A stretch of 64,000 nucleotides of DNA, taken from positions 9,272,777 to 9,336,776 of the forward strand of contig JAJEKV010000044.1 in assembly GCA_021234155.1 (NCBI GenBank). The letters are read 5' to 3'. The notes under the pieces were generated by a model that made no database searches, was not told where the DNA came from, and saw nothing but the letters and a program-made list of their open reading frames with translations. The position numbers and the translations under genes were made by a program. Shown here piece after piece: positions 44,553 through 55,170 of the stretch (position 1 is its first letter; every line of letters starts with the position of its first letter). Origin of the DNA: Isoetes taiwanensis (lineage: Eukaryota > Streptophyta > Lycopodiopsida > Isoetales > Isoetaceae).

Positions 44553-44680
44553 TCACCGACGAAATGTTTATCACCATCAAATTTGCCCGATTCTTGGGCT
44601 CTATCCGTCTATTCTTGGGCTCTGTCTGCCGATTCTCACAAATTCAAATTGTTGGGCGTTGTCTGCCGATTCTAACGAAG

Positions 44681-45108
44681 CGTTGTGTTCTTTGCGAGTC
44701 CCTTACCAGAATGAAAATCATAAAGAAGAAATGAAAACTTGATTACAAAATTGGTGATGAATACAAGGGAAGACACAAGACAATATTGCAATGTGTGAAA
44801 AGGATGCAATTCAAGTTGTGCAGCAGTAAGCATGAATGACAACCAAGCTTATCAAGTCATGGTTGTGACACTATTAATTGAGAGTGTCTGCTTGTGTCTC
44901 ACTTGGGAGACCGCACTTGATCTTACTAGATGGTCCTAGCAGTCATGTTGAATTGGAGGTCATCTTGGCAGCATGTTCAATTGGGACATCATTTTCCATG
45001 TACTTATTTAGATACGAGATCACAAGTTGCTATACTTGGACAAGAATACAACTATCCTTGATGCTGCCAATTTGTTTGGTTATATGTTGAATTTGGACAC
45101 AGATCTCT
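44681..45108. other. No gene recognised
   Basis: AT-rich unique DNA between segment A and the 36-bp tandem duplication. No motif. Confidence 0.35.
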
Positions 45109-45180
45109 AAATAACCAATACTTGAAGGTGGATTTGTTGGCAATAAATAACCAATACTTGAAGGTGGATTTGTTGGCAAT
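45109..45180. repeat. Perfect 36-bp tandem duplication
   Basis: AAATAACCAATACTTGAAGG plus TGGATTTGTTGGCAAT is present twice without a mismatch at 45109-45144 and 45145-45180. Identity of the two copies implies a recent slippage event or an assembly artefact. Confidence 0.95.
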
Positions 45181-46625
45181 ATGTGACGATAGCAATGTTT
45201 AATGCATTCTCAGTGCAATAGGAAAGAGTGACCATGAAGCGCCCACTTAAGGAAATAATGTTATTGTGATGGCCTAAACACTTTTAACCCCAACTTTTAG
45301 CATGCCATGGGGAAATTTACATTCTTAGTTTTCAATTGATACCACACACCAAGGTTTTTGATATATTTGAAGTTAGCAACGAAGATTTTAGAGCGGGAGG
45401 TTAATTTAATCCTAATAGACCACATATGCCCTTTGATGGATGACTAAGTGCCCTTCAATGGACCGCTAAGTGCCCAGGGCTCTTTAATGTCCCACTCCAG
45501 CAATTTTTACCACAATTGTAACATTTTTTTCCGTAGAAAAATCATAACATGGCTTAAAATACATACAACCCTCAATAGCATTTGCTATTGTTCCAAAGCT
45601 CAGTTTAACATTATCCAACTCAGTGTTAAAAGCTTCTTTGTGCTTAATGACCCACTTTTACAAATAGCTCATAGTAATCCTTTGCATACATGATAATCAA
45701 ATGCTCTTTGTCATAAGCTTACATGACAATCACATGCTCTTTGTTTGTCATAGACATGGTATCAACAATTTGATCTAGTATACCAAACCTAGATCATTAT
45801 GTGTGAGATTTAAGACTTAATGCTTCAATATCTTGTATAGCCTGAATAACATCATCTAACAAACAAAATTCAATGCATGGCAAAGAAATGAGAAGCCTTG
45901 CAGAATTATGGCTTTGCTAGAAGATACATGCAGCCACAATTGAAGTTGATTACAACAAGACAATATTAAGACACAATCGTAACTAAAAAACTATTGCATT
46001 GTAATAACATCACAAAGCATGCCTCCATAACTAAAAATTCTTGCCCTCATCTCTAATAAATAAATTTCAGTAGTAGCAAGGCATGAGCATTTCCGTTGGC
46101 CCATTGTTAAGGATTAGGCAACAAGAGTTACAAATGAAGAAAGACTTTTTTTTTTTTTTTTTTAACTGCTAGATGACAAGAAGAGTTGTCGATTGTCTTC
46201 AAGAGAAAAAGGCAAATTTGAAAGGAGACATAAGGCCATGGAAATGTCCACAACTACTTAAGCTCAAGTAATAACGCATATCCACATATTAGCCATTGAT
46301 GTAATATTCAACAATAGGAACTGTCACATGCCAAATGCAAATTAAAAAAGAATTTCTTCCAACATTGAGAAATAAAGATGTCAATCATATGAACATGAAA
46401 GTGAAAGTTGCACAAGGAGCTAACATACACAGTCCTCTATAGCGCTGTCAATGGACATGTACAAATAAGACACATCTTATCACTTTGAGTCTGCTTTATC
46501 TTACAACCCAGTTCTCTCTTGTTTGTCTACAAAATAAGCACATTACAAATGCCAGAGTGGTCAAGCATGCAAGATCCATAATATACCTATAAGAATTGAT
46601 CAAAATCTATACGCCCTCGCATAAG
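45181..46625. other. AT-rich intergenic DNA, no gene recognised
   Basis: Contains a T19 homopolymer at about 46146-46164 and short ORFs without motifs (for example 45448-45693). No splice-linked coding pattern is visible. Confidence 0.4.
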
Positions 46626-47814
46626 TATTTTGTTAACGATTGAAGTATTATCCATGGAATATCTGTAATTGATCATAACGTATTGCAGCAGCAAAAGCTA
46701 AAAAATTGTCCAACCTTTGCTCAATCTATTTTCACATAATTTCCTAAGTAGGCTGGCCATATATATGCTTCCAATTACAAAAAAGATGTGACTTTTAAGT
46801 AACATGGGCCTTCTTCTTAAGAATAGGAATGGAGTGCATTTTTGAGGTCTAGAAATGAAGACGACTAGCATATTGTGGAATTATATGCTAAACTCTTCGG
46901 TAGAGGATACTGACAATTCCTGTTTATGAACTGGACTAAAGAGCAATGAGGATCAATATATTATTCTTTGACTGAAGTGATTAAGATAGGAGGCAAAGCA
47001 CATGTTGTATACAGATGATCATGATGAATTGTCGAGGTGAGAGATAAAAAAGACAGAGGACTGGATAACAAGGGCAAAGCACCTGTGTCGAACATGCTGA
47101 GATGATAGATACAAAAGTCAAGAGGACTGCTTAGCAAGTAAGTTAGTAGTGGTACAAGTTTAGACCAAGAATAACTAGCGAGTATGATGAAGTGGGTACA
47201 AAGAAAGAACGAGGATACATAGGAAGGGTGCCCGGTGACAGCACACTTAACAGGGAAGGGACCGATCGAGGATCTTCAATGCTCGGATCTGGGAAAATAA
47301 TGGCTCATAGGAATCCCTAAGAGTTCACTCTCTATTTCAAAATTGCTCACTCCGATGCCCTATTCAAAAAGTTCGGAGGCCCTAAAATGACCCCAACTTT
47401 TTTCCCTGATGGCGCAGATAGGTCTCCTACGTGTGGTTTTTTGTCTTAACGTGGTTAAAATATGACGTATCAATAGTCAAATGAAAGCTCTTGGGGAGCA
47501 CTTTGCAATGGCATTTGTGCATTAATTAGTGCCTCAAGAATTTTTTGGAAGGTGTAATTTGTTGAGCAGGAAATTTCAGCTTGGAATTTCCTGCTGACAT
47601 GGCAGATCCATGAGCGGTGTCAGCCGCGAGCGGAATCGCCATGTCAGCAAGAAATTCCAGACTAAAATTTTTTTGCTCACACAAATTCACCGATGAAATG
47701 TTTATCACCATCAAATTTGCCCGATTCTTGGGCTCTATCCGTCTATTCTTGGGCTCTGTCTGCCAATTCTCACAAATTCAAATTGTTGGGCGTTGTCTGC
47801 CGATTCTAACGAAG
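46626..47814 (+). repeat. Segment B of the large duplication (compact form)
   Basis: Collinear with 39055-44680 but without the 3.56-kb segment and without the 767-bp TIR element. Includes the second copy of the hairpin element (47555-47685). It serves as an internal reference for insertion sites in segment A. Confidence 0.85.
47555..47685. repeat. Foldback element, copy 2
   Basis: Same arms as at 44421-44552, with the loop altered to AGATCCATGAGCGGTGTCAGCC. The right arm has point changes, so the stem is weaker. Confidence 0.8.
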
Positions 47815-48150
47815 CTAGAATAACGAAGCCGATGCAAGATGCAGTTAGAGAAGCCGACGGAGTTGATTTGTATTGCATTTTTAAGATTGAAACGTTGGGC
47901 ATCTAGGAAGAATTATGGCACGATGTTGTAGTGCAGAAACAGAGGAGACGGAAATACGGATACACATCGACATCTTTTTTTCACTTTTTAAAAACGAGTT
48001 AAAAGAGGGCGAAATTTGATGGTGATAAACATTTCGCTTTGAAATTTCTTACTGACGTGACGAGTCATAAGTGGCGTCCGCCGCGAGTGGTTCCGCCACG
48101 TCAGCAGGAAATTTCAAAGCAAAATTTTTAGCTGAGCAAAATTTGCCTGC
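47695..48150. mobile_element. Nested inverted-repeat element
   Basis: GAAATGTTTATCACCATCAA then ATTTGCCC at 47695-47722 is inverted at 48008-48035 (one extra base). A second hairpin (CGCTTTGAAATTTCTTACTG then ACG; CGTCAGCAGGAAATTTCAAA then GCAAAA) occupies 48034-48130 directly outside the right arm. It resembles the hairpin element just left of the left arm. The symmetry, hairpin-arm-core-arm-hairpin, suggests one larger foldback element spanning 47555-48150 whose ends are themselves hairpins. Confidence 0.65.
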
Positions 48151-48164
48151 GTGTAGACGTGTCA

Positions 48165-48545
48165 GCCTACGTGGCGGAGATATAAAAGACATTTTGGGAC
48201 AGTTTCCTCTTCCTTTTGCCTACGTTTTTTTCGATCTGCATGCTGCTGGAGCTTTTGGCGAGGATCTGCAGTGTCTTTCTTTCGGGTAGTTTAGGGTCTC
48301 TTGCCATGGCACAATTTCTTGGTGGTTTTGAGGTTTTTTGAGATTAATTAGAGGTTCTTGATGGTTTACCACAATCTTGGCGAGTCTATGGAGCTTTGAC
48401 GAGTCTATGGAGCTTTTGGTGATGATCTGCAAGTCTATGGAGCTTATGCGATAATTTGCGAGTTTGTTGTTCTTTATTGTGCTTTTGTTGTAACTTGTGG
48501 CGACTACAGGGCTTGCATGCAGGAATGAAGCTTTGGGGTTACAGC
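48165..48545 (+). promoter_or_regulatory. Possible promoter with short tandem repeats
   Basis: GAGATATAAAAGAC at about 48178 resembles a TATA box and is followed by a CT-rich leader (TTTCCTCTTCCTTTTGCC). No convincing ORF follows. The stretch 48380-48445 contains three or four GAGTCTATGGAGCTT units. The call is weak and based on sequence appearance alone. Confidence 0.2.
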
Positions 48546-48745
48546 TCTGGCCGGTTTTGCTCTGCCTAAAGGCTTTGATGTGTATCGAACAGATAGTTTA
48601 TTCTGTAAATCCTTATAGTGGAAATTCTTGTAAACGCAACTTATTCTGGCCGGTTTTTGCTCTTCCTAAAGGCTTTGATATGTATTGAACAGATATTTTA
48701 TGCTGTAAATCCTTATGGTAGAAGTTCTTGTAAATGCAACTTATG
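48546..48745 (+). repeat. ~101-bp tandem duplication
   Basis: TCTGGCCGGTTTTGCTC.GCC then TAAAGGCTTTGAT.TGTAT..GAACAGATA and onward to TTGTAAA.GCAACTTAT occurs twice, at about 48546-48646 and 48647-48744, with roughly 10% difference. Confidence 0.9.
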
Positions 48746-49067
48746 TTGAGTGTATTCATGTTGGAAGCCACTTTGTGATATAACAGAAATTTGTTTTTAC
48801 TTGGTTCATAGTAAATGCTTAAAACTTGGAACTAGAAATCAACAGAGAACCACTTTAAAATTTCAACTTTAAAAATCAAGTGATTAGAGCCGAAATTTCA
48901 AGGTGTTTAAAATTTAGTATAAGGGAAAATATTCCTCGAAGGTTTTCGAGGGGGTATTTTCTTGCCGGCGCAGCCAGCGGATGGGATGCACTTTCATTGT
49001 CAATCGTCCACCACCGGCAAAGACCGCCAAATTGCCCCCGGAAACCCGTGGGGTATTTTCTCGCGGG
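48746..49067. other. No gene; hairpin near a LINE-tail-like word
   Basis: Contains ATTCCTCGAAGGTTTTCGAGGGGGTATTTTC at 48932-48962, an inverted repeat CCTCGAA..TTTTCGAGG. GGTATTTTCTYG(C)SGGCG recurs at 48952 and 49052. Confidence 0.4.
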
Positions 49068-49670
49068 CGTAATCAACGGGAGGCTTAAATTTCTACTAGT
49101 ATTTTGGCATGTGGCGTTTATCTGCCCTCTTTTCTATGTTATGACAGAGCTAGGCTTGAACGATTTTCTCCGGCGGAGCTTCGCGAAACACAGACAACCC
49201 GTTGAATGAACTTGCCCCTGTGTTTTTTTAGTGCCCCTATGTCTCTTTGTTTCTTGAAGCCAAATCCGTCGCTGATCTTGAAGATCTCGAAGCGAAATCT
49301 TGAAGCTGAGAAGGAGCCATGGCAAACAAATGCATGCTCGGCCATAGCCGCAGAAAAACGCCATAGCCTATACTTTCTGCTCGACCATAGCCTATACTTT
49401 TTGCCATAGCCTGCTCGCCATAGCCGCAGAAGAACCCCATAGCCGCAGAAGAATGCCATAACCATAGAAGAACGCATGCCCGCCATAGTCGCGAAGCTAG
49501 AAGAATGCTTTCGCCGCCATAGCCGCAGGAAGCAGAAGAACCGCCGCCATAGCCGCGTAAGAACGAGCAACACAGAGCCATGGCGACGCCACTCCACAAT
49601 AGCGGAGGAACTTTTCCTTATTTTAAAATACGCCGAATATAGGCGTAATTTAAGCCTCCCGTTGATTACG
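49068..49670. mobile_element. 603-bp element with 24-bp perfect terminal inverted repeats
   Basis: CGTAATCAACGGGAGGCTTA then AATT at 49068-49091 is exactly inverted at 49647-49670. No target-site duplication is obvious. The interior holds a ~17-bp minisatellite (GCCATAGCCGCAGAAGAAC) at about 49340-49560, and a minus-strand 190-codon open frame (49139-49711) made largely of its Leu-Trp-Arg repeats. No transposase is present, so it would be non-autonomous. Confidence 0.75.
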
Positions 49671-49675
49671 TAAAT

Positions 49676-49731
49676 GTAACAAGGTGCTGGGCACGAAGGG
49701 TTGCCCTCCATGGCCGGAGGGTGAAGTGGCT
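49676..49731 (+). repeat. Copy of the 39.3-kb segment's left-end motif
   Basis: ACAAGGTGCTGGGCACGAAG then GGTTGCCCTCCATGGCCGGA and GGGTGAAGTGGC matches 39303-39356 with few differences. Directly adjoins the right TIR of the 603-bp element. It contains the palindrome-like GCCCTCCATGGCCGGAGGG. Confidence 0.8.
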
Positions 49732-50287
49732 TGAATCATAGTTGAAAGTTATGTTTTGATAATCAATTCAAATTGCTACTTCAAGGCAATAGAGTACTTG
49801 ATACTTGATAACATACCAAACAATCAATCAAAAATTGCTATTTTAAAACATTAACATTTTGTGAAGGTGATGGTACCCATTTGCATCACTATCCTCGAGC
49901 TGGATGGTGCGGAGCCTAAGAGGGACAATCATGATCTAGCGCACGCGGGACAGACTCTATTGTGGAATATGCAACTATTGTGGAATATGCACTCTGAGAA
50001 CATCCAAGACTTCGACGACAACATTGTCATTGTTGCACTAGGGGAGGCTTGGTTTCAATTGATGTAGTTGTTTTGGCACGTTTTGAGCATGTTTTAAGAG
50101 TTGAAATTCTATTGCTTGTTAGTGGTATTTTAGTGGTACATTTGACCCTTCTTTGTTGGCGTTGTTTTGTTGTTTACTCTTTGTTTAAGGTAGCTCTAGT
50201 TTATCATTCAGAACAAATCGGGTTATTTGTCAAAGATTTTAAAAGTGTTATGAGACACTTGCAATATTGTGTAGGTTCCTCGGAAGT
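49732..50287. other. No gene recognised
   Basis: A duplicated CTATTGTGGAATATGCA word occurs at about 49960 and 49976. Plus-strand frames at 49861-50067 and 50049-50396 have no motif. Confidence 0.35.
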
Positions 50288-50373
50288 CTATGATGTCAGT
50301 CCATGTTGTCGGCCAGCATCTTCTTTATCTCTAAGGTCTCTGAGCTCCATCAGTTTTTCTTCTACGACATTTG
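50288..50373 (-). CDS. Possible terminal exon, product unknown
   Basis: An acceptor TATTCTTACAG| at 50374 is followed by a 28-codon minus-strand frame ANVVEEKLMELRDLRDKEDA and on to GRQHGLTS, then TAG at 50288. A donor-like CTCTAG|GTAAGT lies about 80 bases upstream (near 50425). The charged, helical composition looks like real coding sequence. It may be joined to the 50.6-50.77 kb exons, but the phases did not fit with confidence. Confidence 0.3.
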
Positions 50374-50589
50374 CTGTAAGAATAGAGAAGCAATGATCTA
50401 GCCCTAAATACAGAACTTACCTAGAGCCTGCATAGCTACATCATGTCTGTGGAATTTGGAAAGGAATATATCTATTCTTTTCTGTCTCTCGATAGAACAT
50501 CAAATGTTTCTTTCAATTTCTGAACAAGCATTTATGTTTCAAAAAACTTTAATAAGAAAGGGCACTGTAAAGTACCAGAATGACCACAC

Positions 50590-50773
50590 TAACCTGGACT
50601 TCCTTTTGCATTTGTCTGTGTAAGAGCAGCATAAATTGCATCAGCCAAGTGAAGCACAATTCTGAAAGTAAGGCTTGCCATGCTTATCTTCTGCTTATCA
50701 TGCACATCCCTGATCCATCAATGCTTGTGCTACACGAATAAAGCCTGCTATATTTTCTCCATGAGCCAGTGCC
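50590..50773 (-). CDS. Exon-like segment resembling the C-terminus of NADP-type glutamate dehydrogenase
   Basis: After an acceptor TTTTTGCAG| at 50774 the minus strand reads ALAHGENIAGFIRVAQALMD then QGCA and a TGA at 50698. Bacterial-type GDH proteins end in a G-x-NIAGF-(V/I)-(K/R)-VA-x-AM-x-(D/A)QG motif right before the stop, which this resembles in wording and position. A second frame immediately downstream (SMASLTFRIVLHLADAIYAA then LTQTNAKGSP, ending at a donor CCAG|GTTAGT near 50595) also looks coding. That would argue for a different protein whose exon has a frameshift. I cannot decide between the two. Confidence 0.35.
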
Positions 50774-50792
50774 CTGCAAAAAGATTCATTAG

Positions 50793-51320
50793 AACATGAT
50801 ACTCAGCATTATTTTCAAATCACTCTACAAGTCACATCCGCACTTTTATTAAGTAGCATTTGCTAAACGATAATATCGTTCCCTTTGTATTATCGTTTAT
50901 TGTGGGCCATTGATTTCATGAATATTCCAACTCCGATTCCAAATGGAGACACTCTGGCCGCTCATTGACCCCTTGATGGGGTCAAAGTGCAATTTCCATA
51001 TCAGCATTAGATTTGGAAACAATGGTGTCCGAGTCAATGATGCAGTCAATTATTAACCAAGACATAAATTTCCGCTACATTTAATTCTTATATAAATCAC
51101 ATAACCTTAAGAACAGCAAGTTTCCTACTAAAGTATGCCATGTTGCAGCACAACAATTTTCCTGCTAAAGTATACCCCATTGCATCAAATAGAAGAACAA
51201 CAAACTACTTTCAAGTTGAGCGAGTTAACCCTCCTGCCATAAGCAGTACCACAAGGCTTGTCCTGATTGAGACACACAGAGCAAATAAAGCAAACAAATA
51301 AACAGAGACTTACAGAAAAC
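50793..51320 (+). repeat. Interspersed direct repeat, copy 2 (~530 bp)
   Basis: High-identity copy of 37513-38040 in the same orientation, 13.28 kb away. Differences are single bases and 1-3-base indels. The flanks on both sides are unrelated. Confidence 0.85.
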
Positions 51321-51658
51321 CCAACCGCGAGAGTAGATAAACATCAAGAACAACAAAGAGTTGCAAGCAATCAAGTCGAGTTATATTCCAAGAATAAACC
51401 CTGGGGTAGCTATGGCACAGAAAAGAAACCATTGCCTCAATCGCCTCCATGTGGATGCTTCTTCCCTGCAGTGCCAAAACCTTCCAAGAATAAACCCTAA
51501 ACGAATTAAGGCCAACAACACAAGCATAATCAGAGCTCCTGTATGCCTCCACTGCCATAGCACATGCACTATCTAAGCAAAAAAATCTGGCTCTGCAATT
51601 GGGCTTCAGAATAAAAACCTGGCTTCAAAACAAAAATCGGGCCCAAGAACCCTAAAAA
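51321..51658. other. No secure gene; short AAACCCTA words
   Basis: A CCAAGAATAAACCCT(A/G) phrase occurs at about 51390 and 51486. The minus-strand frame 51310-51558 ends at a donor-like GTTTTCT|GTAAGT near 51312. Not enough to call an exon. Confidence 0.3.
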
Positions 51659-52006
51659 ATGGCTGCCGCTTTATCTCCTCAACACTCTGCTGCTCTGCCT
51701 TTTAAGAAGCGGCCAGGAAACATGCCATATCCGACGAGATTCTCCAAGTTCGCTAAAGAGGATTTTTGCACTGCCATCTCCTCTCCAAAAACCTTCGATA
51801 TATTGAAACGCATTTTCCACCATCAGCATTGTACTAAGTTTTCTACGAATACACCTCAAATACAAGCACAATTTCATTATTTTTGTACAAAACCTGAATT
51901 TATGGACCATTTTTTGGAGACCTGCTTCAATAACAATTTTTCCCACACTAACAAGCATCACCAGCGAGGGCTGCATATGCTTCAGCAACGGGCACTGGAA
52001 TCTTGA
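51659..52006 (+). CDS. 115-aa ORF with good start context, doubtful
   Basis: The ATG at 51659 lies in CTAAAAAATGGCTGCCGCT, a favourable plant initiation context, and opens MAAALSPQHSAALPFKKRPG followed by a His/Phe/Thr/Asn-rich sequence. No domain is recognised. It is antisense to the 3' UTR of the minus-strand DUF7869-type gene and its 3' half is the complement of that gene's end, so it may be a chance frame. Confidence 0.2.
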   Translation: MAAALSPQHSAALPFKKRPGNMPYPTRFSKFAKEDFCTAISSPKTFDILKRIFHHQHCTKFSTNTPQIQAQFHYFCTKPEFMDHFLETCFNNNFSHTNKHHQRGLHMLQQRALES

Positions 52007-54773
52007 TAGTGTTGGGGAGCTTCTTCCTGTTCGATGGAGACCAAGCAAAGTCGATTGTCTCCAACTCAATGCGATCACTAGCAGTGGTTGGCCTCCATCT
52101 TTTCTTCCAACAGTTTACATGGCCTGGTACACTGGTTCCCTTAGGGACAGGGCTCCCACCAAGTGACCTCATCTTGTCTCAAAGTTCTCCTTCTTATCAT
52201 CCATTTGGGGCTCCTCGGTGGCATACCCTACCCATGTGGGACACAACACGCCATCGACGTGCCATAATGAAATATACCTTTCTTCACGCCCTTGAATGGA
52301 TTGAATTACGGTATGGGTTTATCCTTCAATGGTCCCATGTATGGAGGAGCGATGCTTGCAATTGGCTGCGGCAATGCAACCATTTCTGGAAGCTGAACTC
52401 CTTCTTGCCTGGTGCATGGCCAAAAGTCCTCATAACTCTCTTCCGGGCACGAAATCTTCCCTAGCTCTGTGAAAAGACCCATCCAATACTCGATGGTAGC
52501 CCGTGAATTCAGGCGGAATAGTTGGTTGTTTAGGGTGCCCTTCTTGCTTGTGGATATTGCAACCCAATGAAGGATGTGCTTGTGGATCAAGCTTTTAGAA
52601 TCGCCAAGGTCCTTAACTATTGCCTTTGGTTTAAGCAACTTGGGTGTTCCTACAGGCATCATGGGCTTCCCGTCTTCCCCTTCCTTCCACATTTTTATAC
52701 CGCCTGTAGGCAGCCAATCCAAGAAGCACGGGACGGGTTTTGTAATACATGATGTGCCACTCTCCATTCATTGCAAATTTGAATGTCGGTGGGGTGGTGT
52801 GGCTACCAATCTATCATCGCCGGCCGGGTATGTACCCTTCTATAAACCCCTTCCAAACTGCACTTTATCAACAATGTATGGTACAGGTCCATTTAGATTG
52901 CATTTGTGGAACTCATATAACAACCGGGCATGGTCAGCACCTCGGCCTTCTTTAGAGTGGAGGAGAAGTTGCCAAACATAGCATCAATGTCTTCATGTGT
53001 ATGTCCAGGCATCATGAAACCCAACTCTATCTCCTCGAACACACCAAGATATACTAGGTATGAAAGATACGAGAAAACATACTGTTTTTGTTTTGACCCA
53101 AGCATTGTCGGTTTTGCAGCAACAATGTTGGGGAGGGGCTTCAAAGAAGGTCCTTCGTATGTGTGCAAGCTTGCAGGGATGTTGCTATTAGTGAGTGCCA
53201 ATTTCGATTTGAGTGCCGCATTATTACGCAAGGAAGTCACCCAAGTTGGAGCTGAAGTTTCCGGCATTGAAAGATGGCCTCGGGATACTCATGAACCATC
53301 TCAAGTCTTCTCAAGATACTATTCAAAGAACCAGGACATGGAAGTTCGAGTCATCTGGCCATAGATCCAAAGCAAAGTTTCCATAGCTTCCCCTCCCATG
53401 ACCATGAGTGAGAGCACCCGTCAATGATGTTTTAAGTTTATCCAGTCTCCAAAGTGACTTCACCGATTCTTCGCAATTTAGGAATCATTGTCTTTGCCCG
53501 GTCCATCTTATCATGAATTATACAAACATAGTCTTTGGGATGCCTATGGGACAACAATCTCCACGACCAAGATCGGGTAATGCATGAGAGGCTTGCTCCA
53601 ATCTATGTGCTCTTCTCGATCATGCAATATTCGCCTTTTCGCCTCATCCTTTGTCTTCAACAACTTTGTACCTAATGACCTCGCATGTATCACATTTGAG
53701 AACGGAATTTTTTTTTTGCAATCTTGACATCCATGAAGCTCCTTTTCCAAGTTCTATGAAAGACTACCGGGCGATACTTTCTTGCCTGTCGGTGCCATGA
53801 CTTCTACATTCACCTCTTCTAGGATGCTTGTTTTCGTAAACATTGCAGGCAACTTCCACGATGTTTTCCCGGATGCCTTCTTCATTCCTCCGACTCACGG
53901 TGAGGCAATGATTCGCAATTCTCCCTCACGAACATTGAGAAAACAGCCTCGGAGGCTAAGGTAGATGCACGACGCTTGAAAGTACCACGGTTCCGTGCTC
54001 GCTTTGCCAAGCACCCTCGATGTATTGTGCTTTCCATTTCAGATACCACGACTTTGAGATTCCCGACCCAAGGTACCAGGCCTTCTCATTGGACTAGCCT
54101 CCCATGCAAGACCAGACGTTCCTTTCGGCCGGCCTTTCATGTTGTTCCCAAGCATGTCATACACAAATGTCACCTGTTGCCATGCTACACTTCATTGCAT
54201 AGAACTCCTTATGCATCTCCGAAGGACGATTATGTGAGAACTTTGCACAACACCTCTATTTGCAAACACAAGGTCGCTTCGATATTTTAAAATAGCCTCC
54301 TTAGAGCTAAGGCGCTCAATCTTAGGTTGTCTCAAGAACCGCCCTACGCCGACGGAGTGGAAAGTGTACTTAGCCTCTCAAAATTGGGATGCTTCTCAAC
54401 AATAGAGCTGCCTTGACTTGAGGGGAGTATTTGATTGCTCATTGGCTTTTGCGGTCAAGATTTCAAACACCTTTACAAAGATCCATTGTAACATATTCAA
54501 TTTACTCCACCTCACAAGCATACCGCTTTTGGTACACTGTAAAACAAGCCCGACAAATGAAATTCACCCGGAGGAGTCGGGTAACCCTCAACAATTGTCA
54601 CTCCAATGCATTTCAACCCTAAGAACCGATAGATATCGCATCATCTGGGCCTCAGAAGGATATGAACCCCTTCCAAAATGGGAATGGAGACGCGGTAAGA
54701 GTGCCATATTTCGACAGTCCTTCTCCGGTAAAAGTGTATCTAGTCCGGGGATAAGTCCCATAGTTGATTCCAC
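51948..54773 (-). CDS. Second DUF7869-type, transposase-like gene (spliced, with frameshifts)
   Basis: On the minus strand, 54773-54400 has a Cys-containing segment (FICRACFTVYQKRY). 53750-53544 reads SLGTKLLKTKDEAKRRILHD and onward; then, after a frame change, CIIHDKMDRAKTMIPKLRR. Next come THGHGRGSYGNFALDLWPDD (53430-53370, in a shifted frame) and the signature LGVFEEIELGFMMPGHTHED then IDAMFGNFS (53065-52970). 52767-52306 continues with an acidic-basic region, and 52172-51948 (ELETIDFAWSPSNRKKLPNT and on to AALAGDAC) ends the protein. HDKMD...K, ALDLWP and GHTHEDID are hallmarks of the family I believe is DUF7869. The conserved Asp/Glu/His residues could form a metal-binding catalytic site, which is inference. 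The function of the family is unproven. Confidence 0.65.
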
Positions 54774-55170
54774 CTCTTTTTTTTAGAGGTGGACCCGACA
54801 TCCCTCTACATTGGATTCACGGACGTCTTCCTCTCTTCAAAGAATGAAGGATCCTTTGGCTTCTCCTATAGTTTACGTGATCCGGGAGTGGGCCATGGTA
54901 GGGCGTGACACTCCTCGAAAACCTCTTCAACACCAACACTGACTCCATGGGGATGCTTCAAATGGCATTGGTTAGAGTCTCCGTGAACCCTTTGGCAATG
55001 GGACCCACCATCCTTGAAGATGTACACTTCCCGCAGAGCAGATGGGTCAGAACATGGGGCCAGTTTATTGAGAGCTGAGAACATACCGCGAACGGCATCG
55101 ATACGGTTCGAAATCTGGGGCCTCAAATTGATTTTGAAACATCGCTTATGAGCTTCTTGGGGAAAACTAT
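54774..55170 (-). other. Upstream part of the minus-strand gene, unassigned
   Basis: An open minus-strand frame (54866-55126) with several His/Cys residues (HCQRVHGDSNQCHLKHPHG) may be a zinc-binding N-terminal exon of the DUF7869-type gene. No splice link could be shown. Confidence 0.3.

Larger units (their letters stand above)
39055..44680 (+). repeat. Segment A of a large duplication (with insertions)
   Basis: Segments 39055-39197, 42866-43327 and 44095-44680 match, in order and at high identity, 46626-46769, 46785-47243 and 47244-47814 (segment B). Compared with B, segment A has three extra pieces. They are about 90 bp at 39198-39290, 3.56 kb at 39303-42867 carrying the acyl-CoA dehydrogenase fragment and a SINE, and the 767-bp TIR element at 43328-44094. 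Confidence 0.85.

Noticed and set aside
49139-49711. 190-codon minus-strand frame
   Set aside because: Runs through both TIRs and the internal minisatellite of the 603-bp element. Leu-Trp-Arg repeats mirror the DNA repeat.
37513-51320. LTR retrotransposon with 530-bp LTRs
   Set aside because: The repeats lack TG...CA ends, a primer-binding site and a polypurine tract, and no gag, integrase or YVDD-type RT occurs between them.
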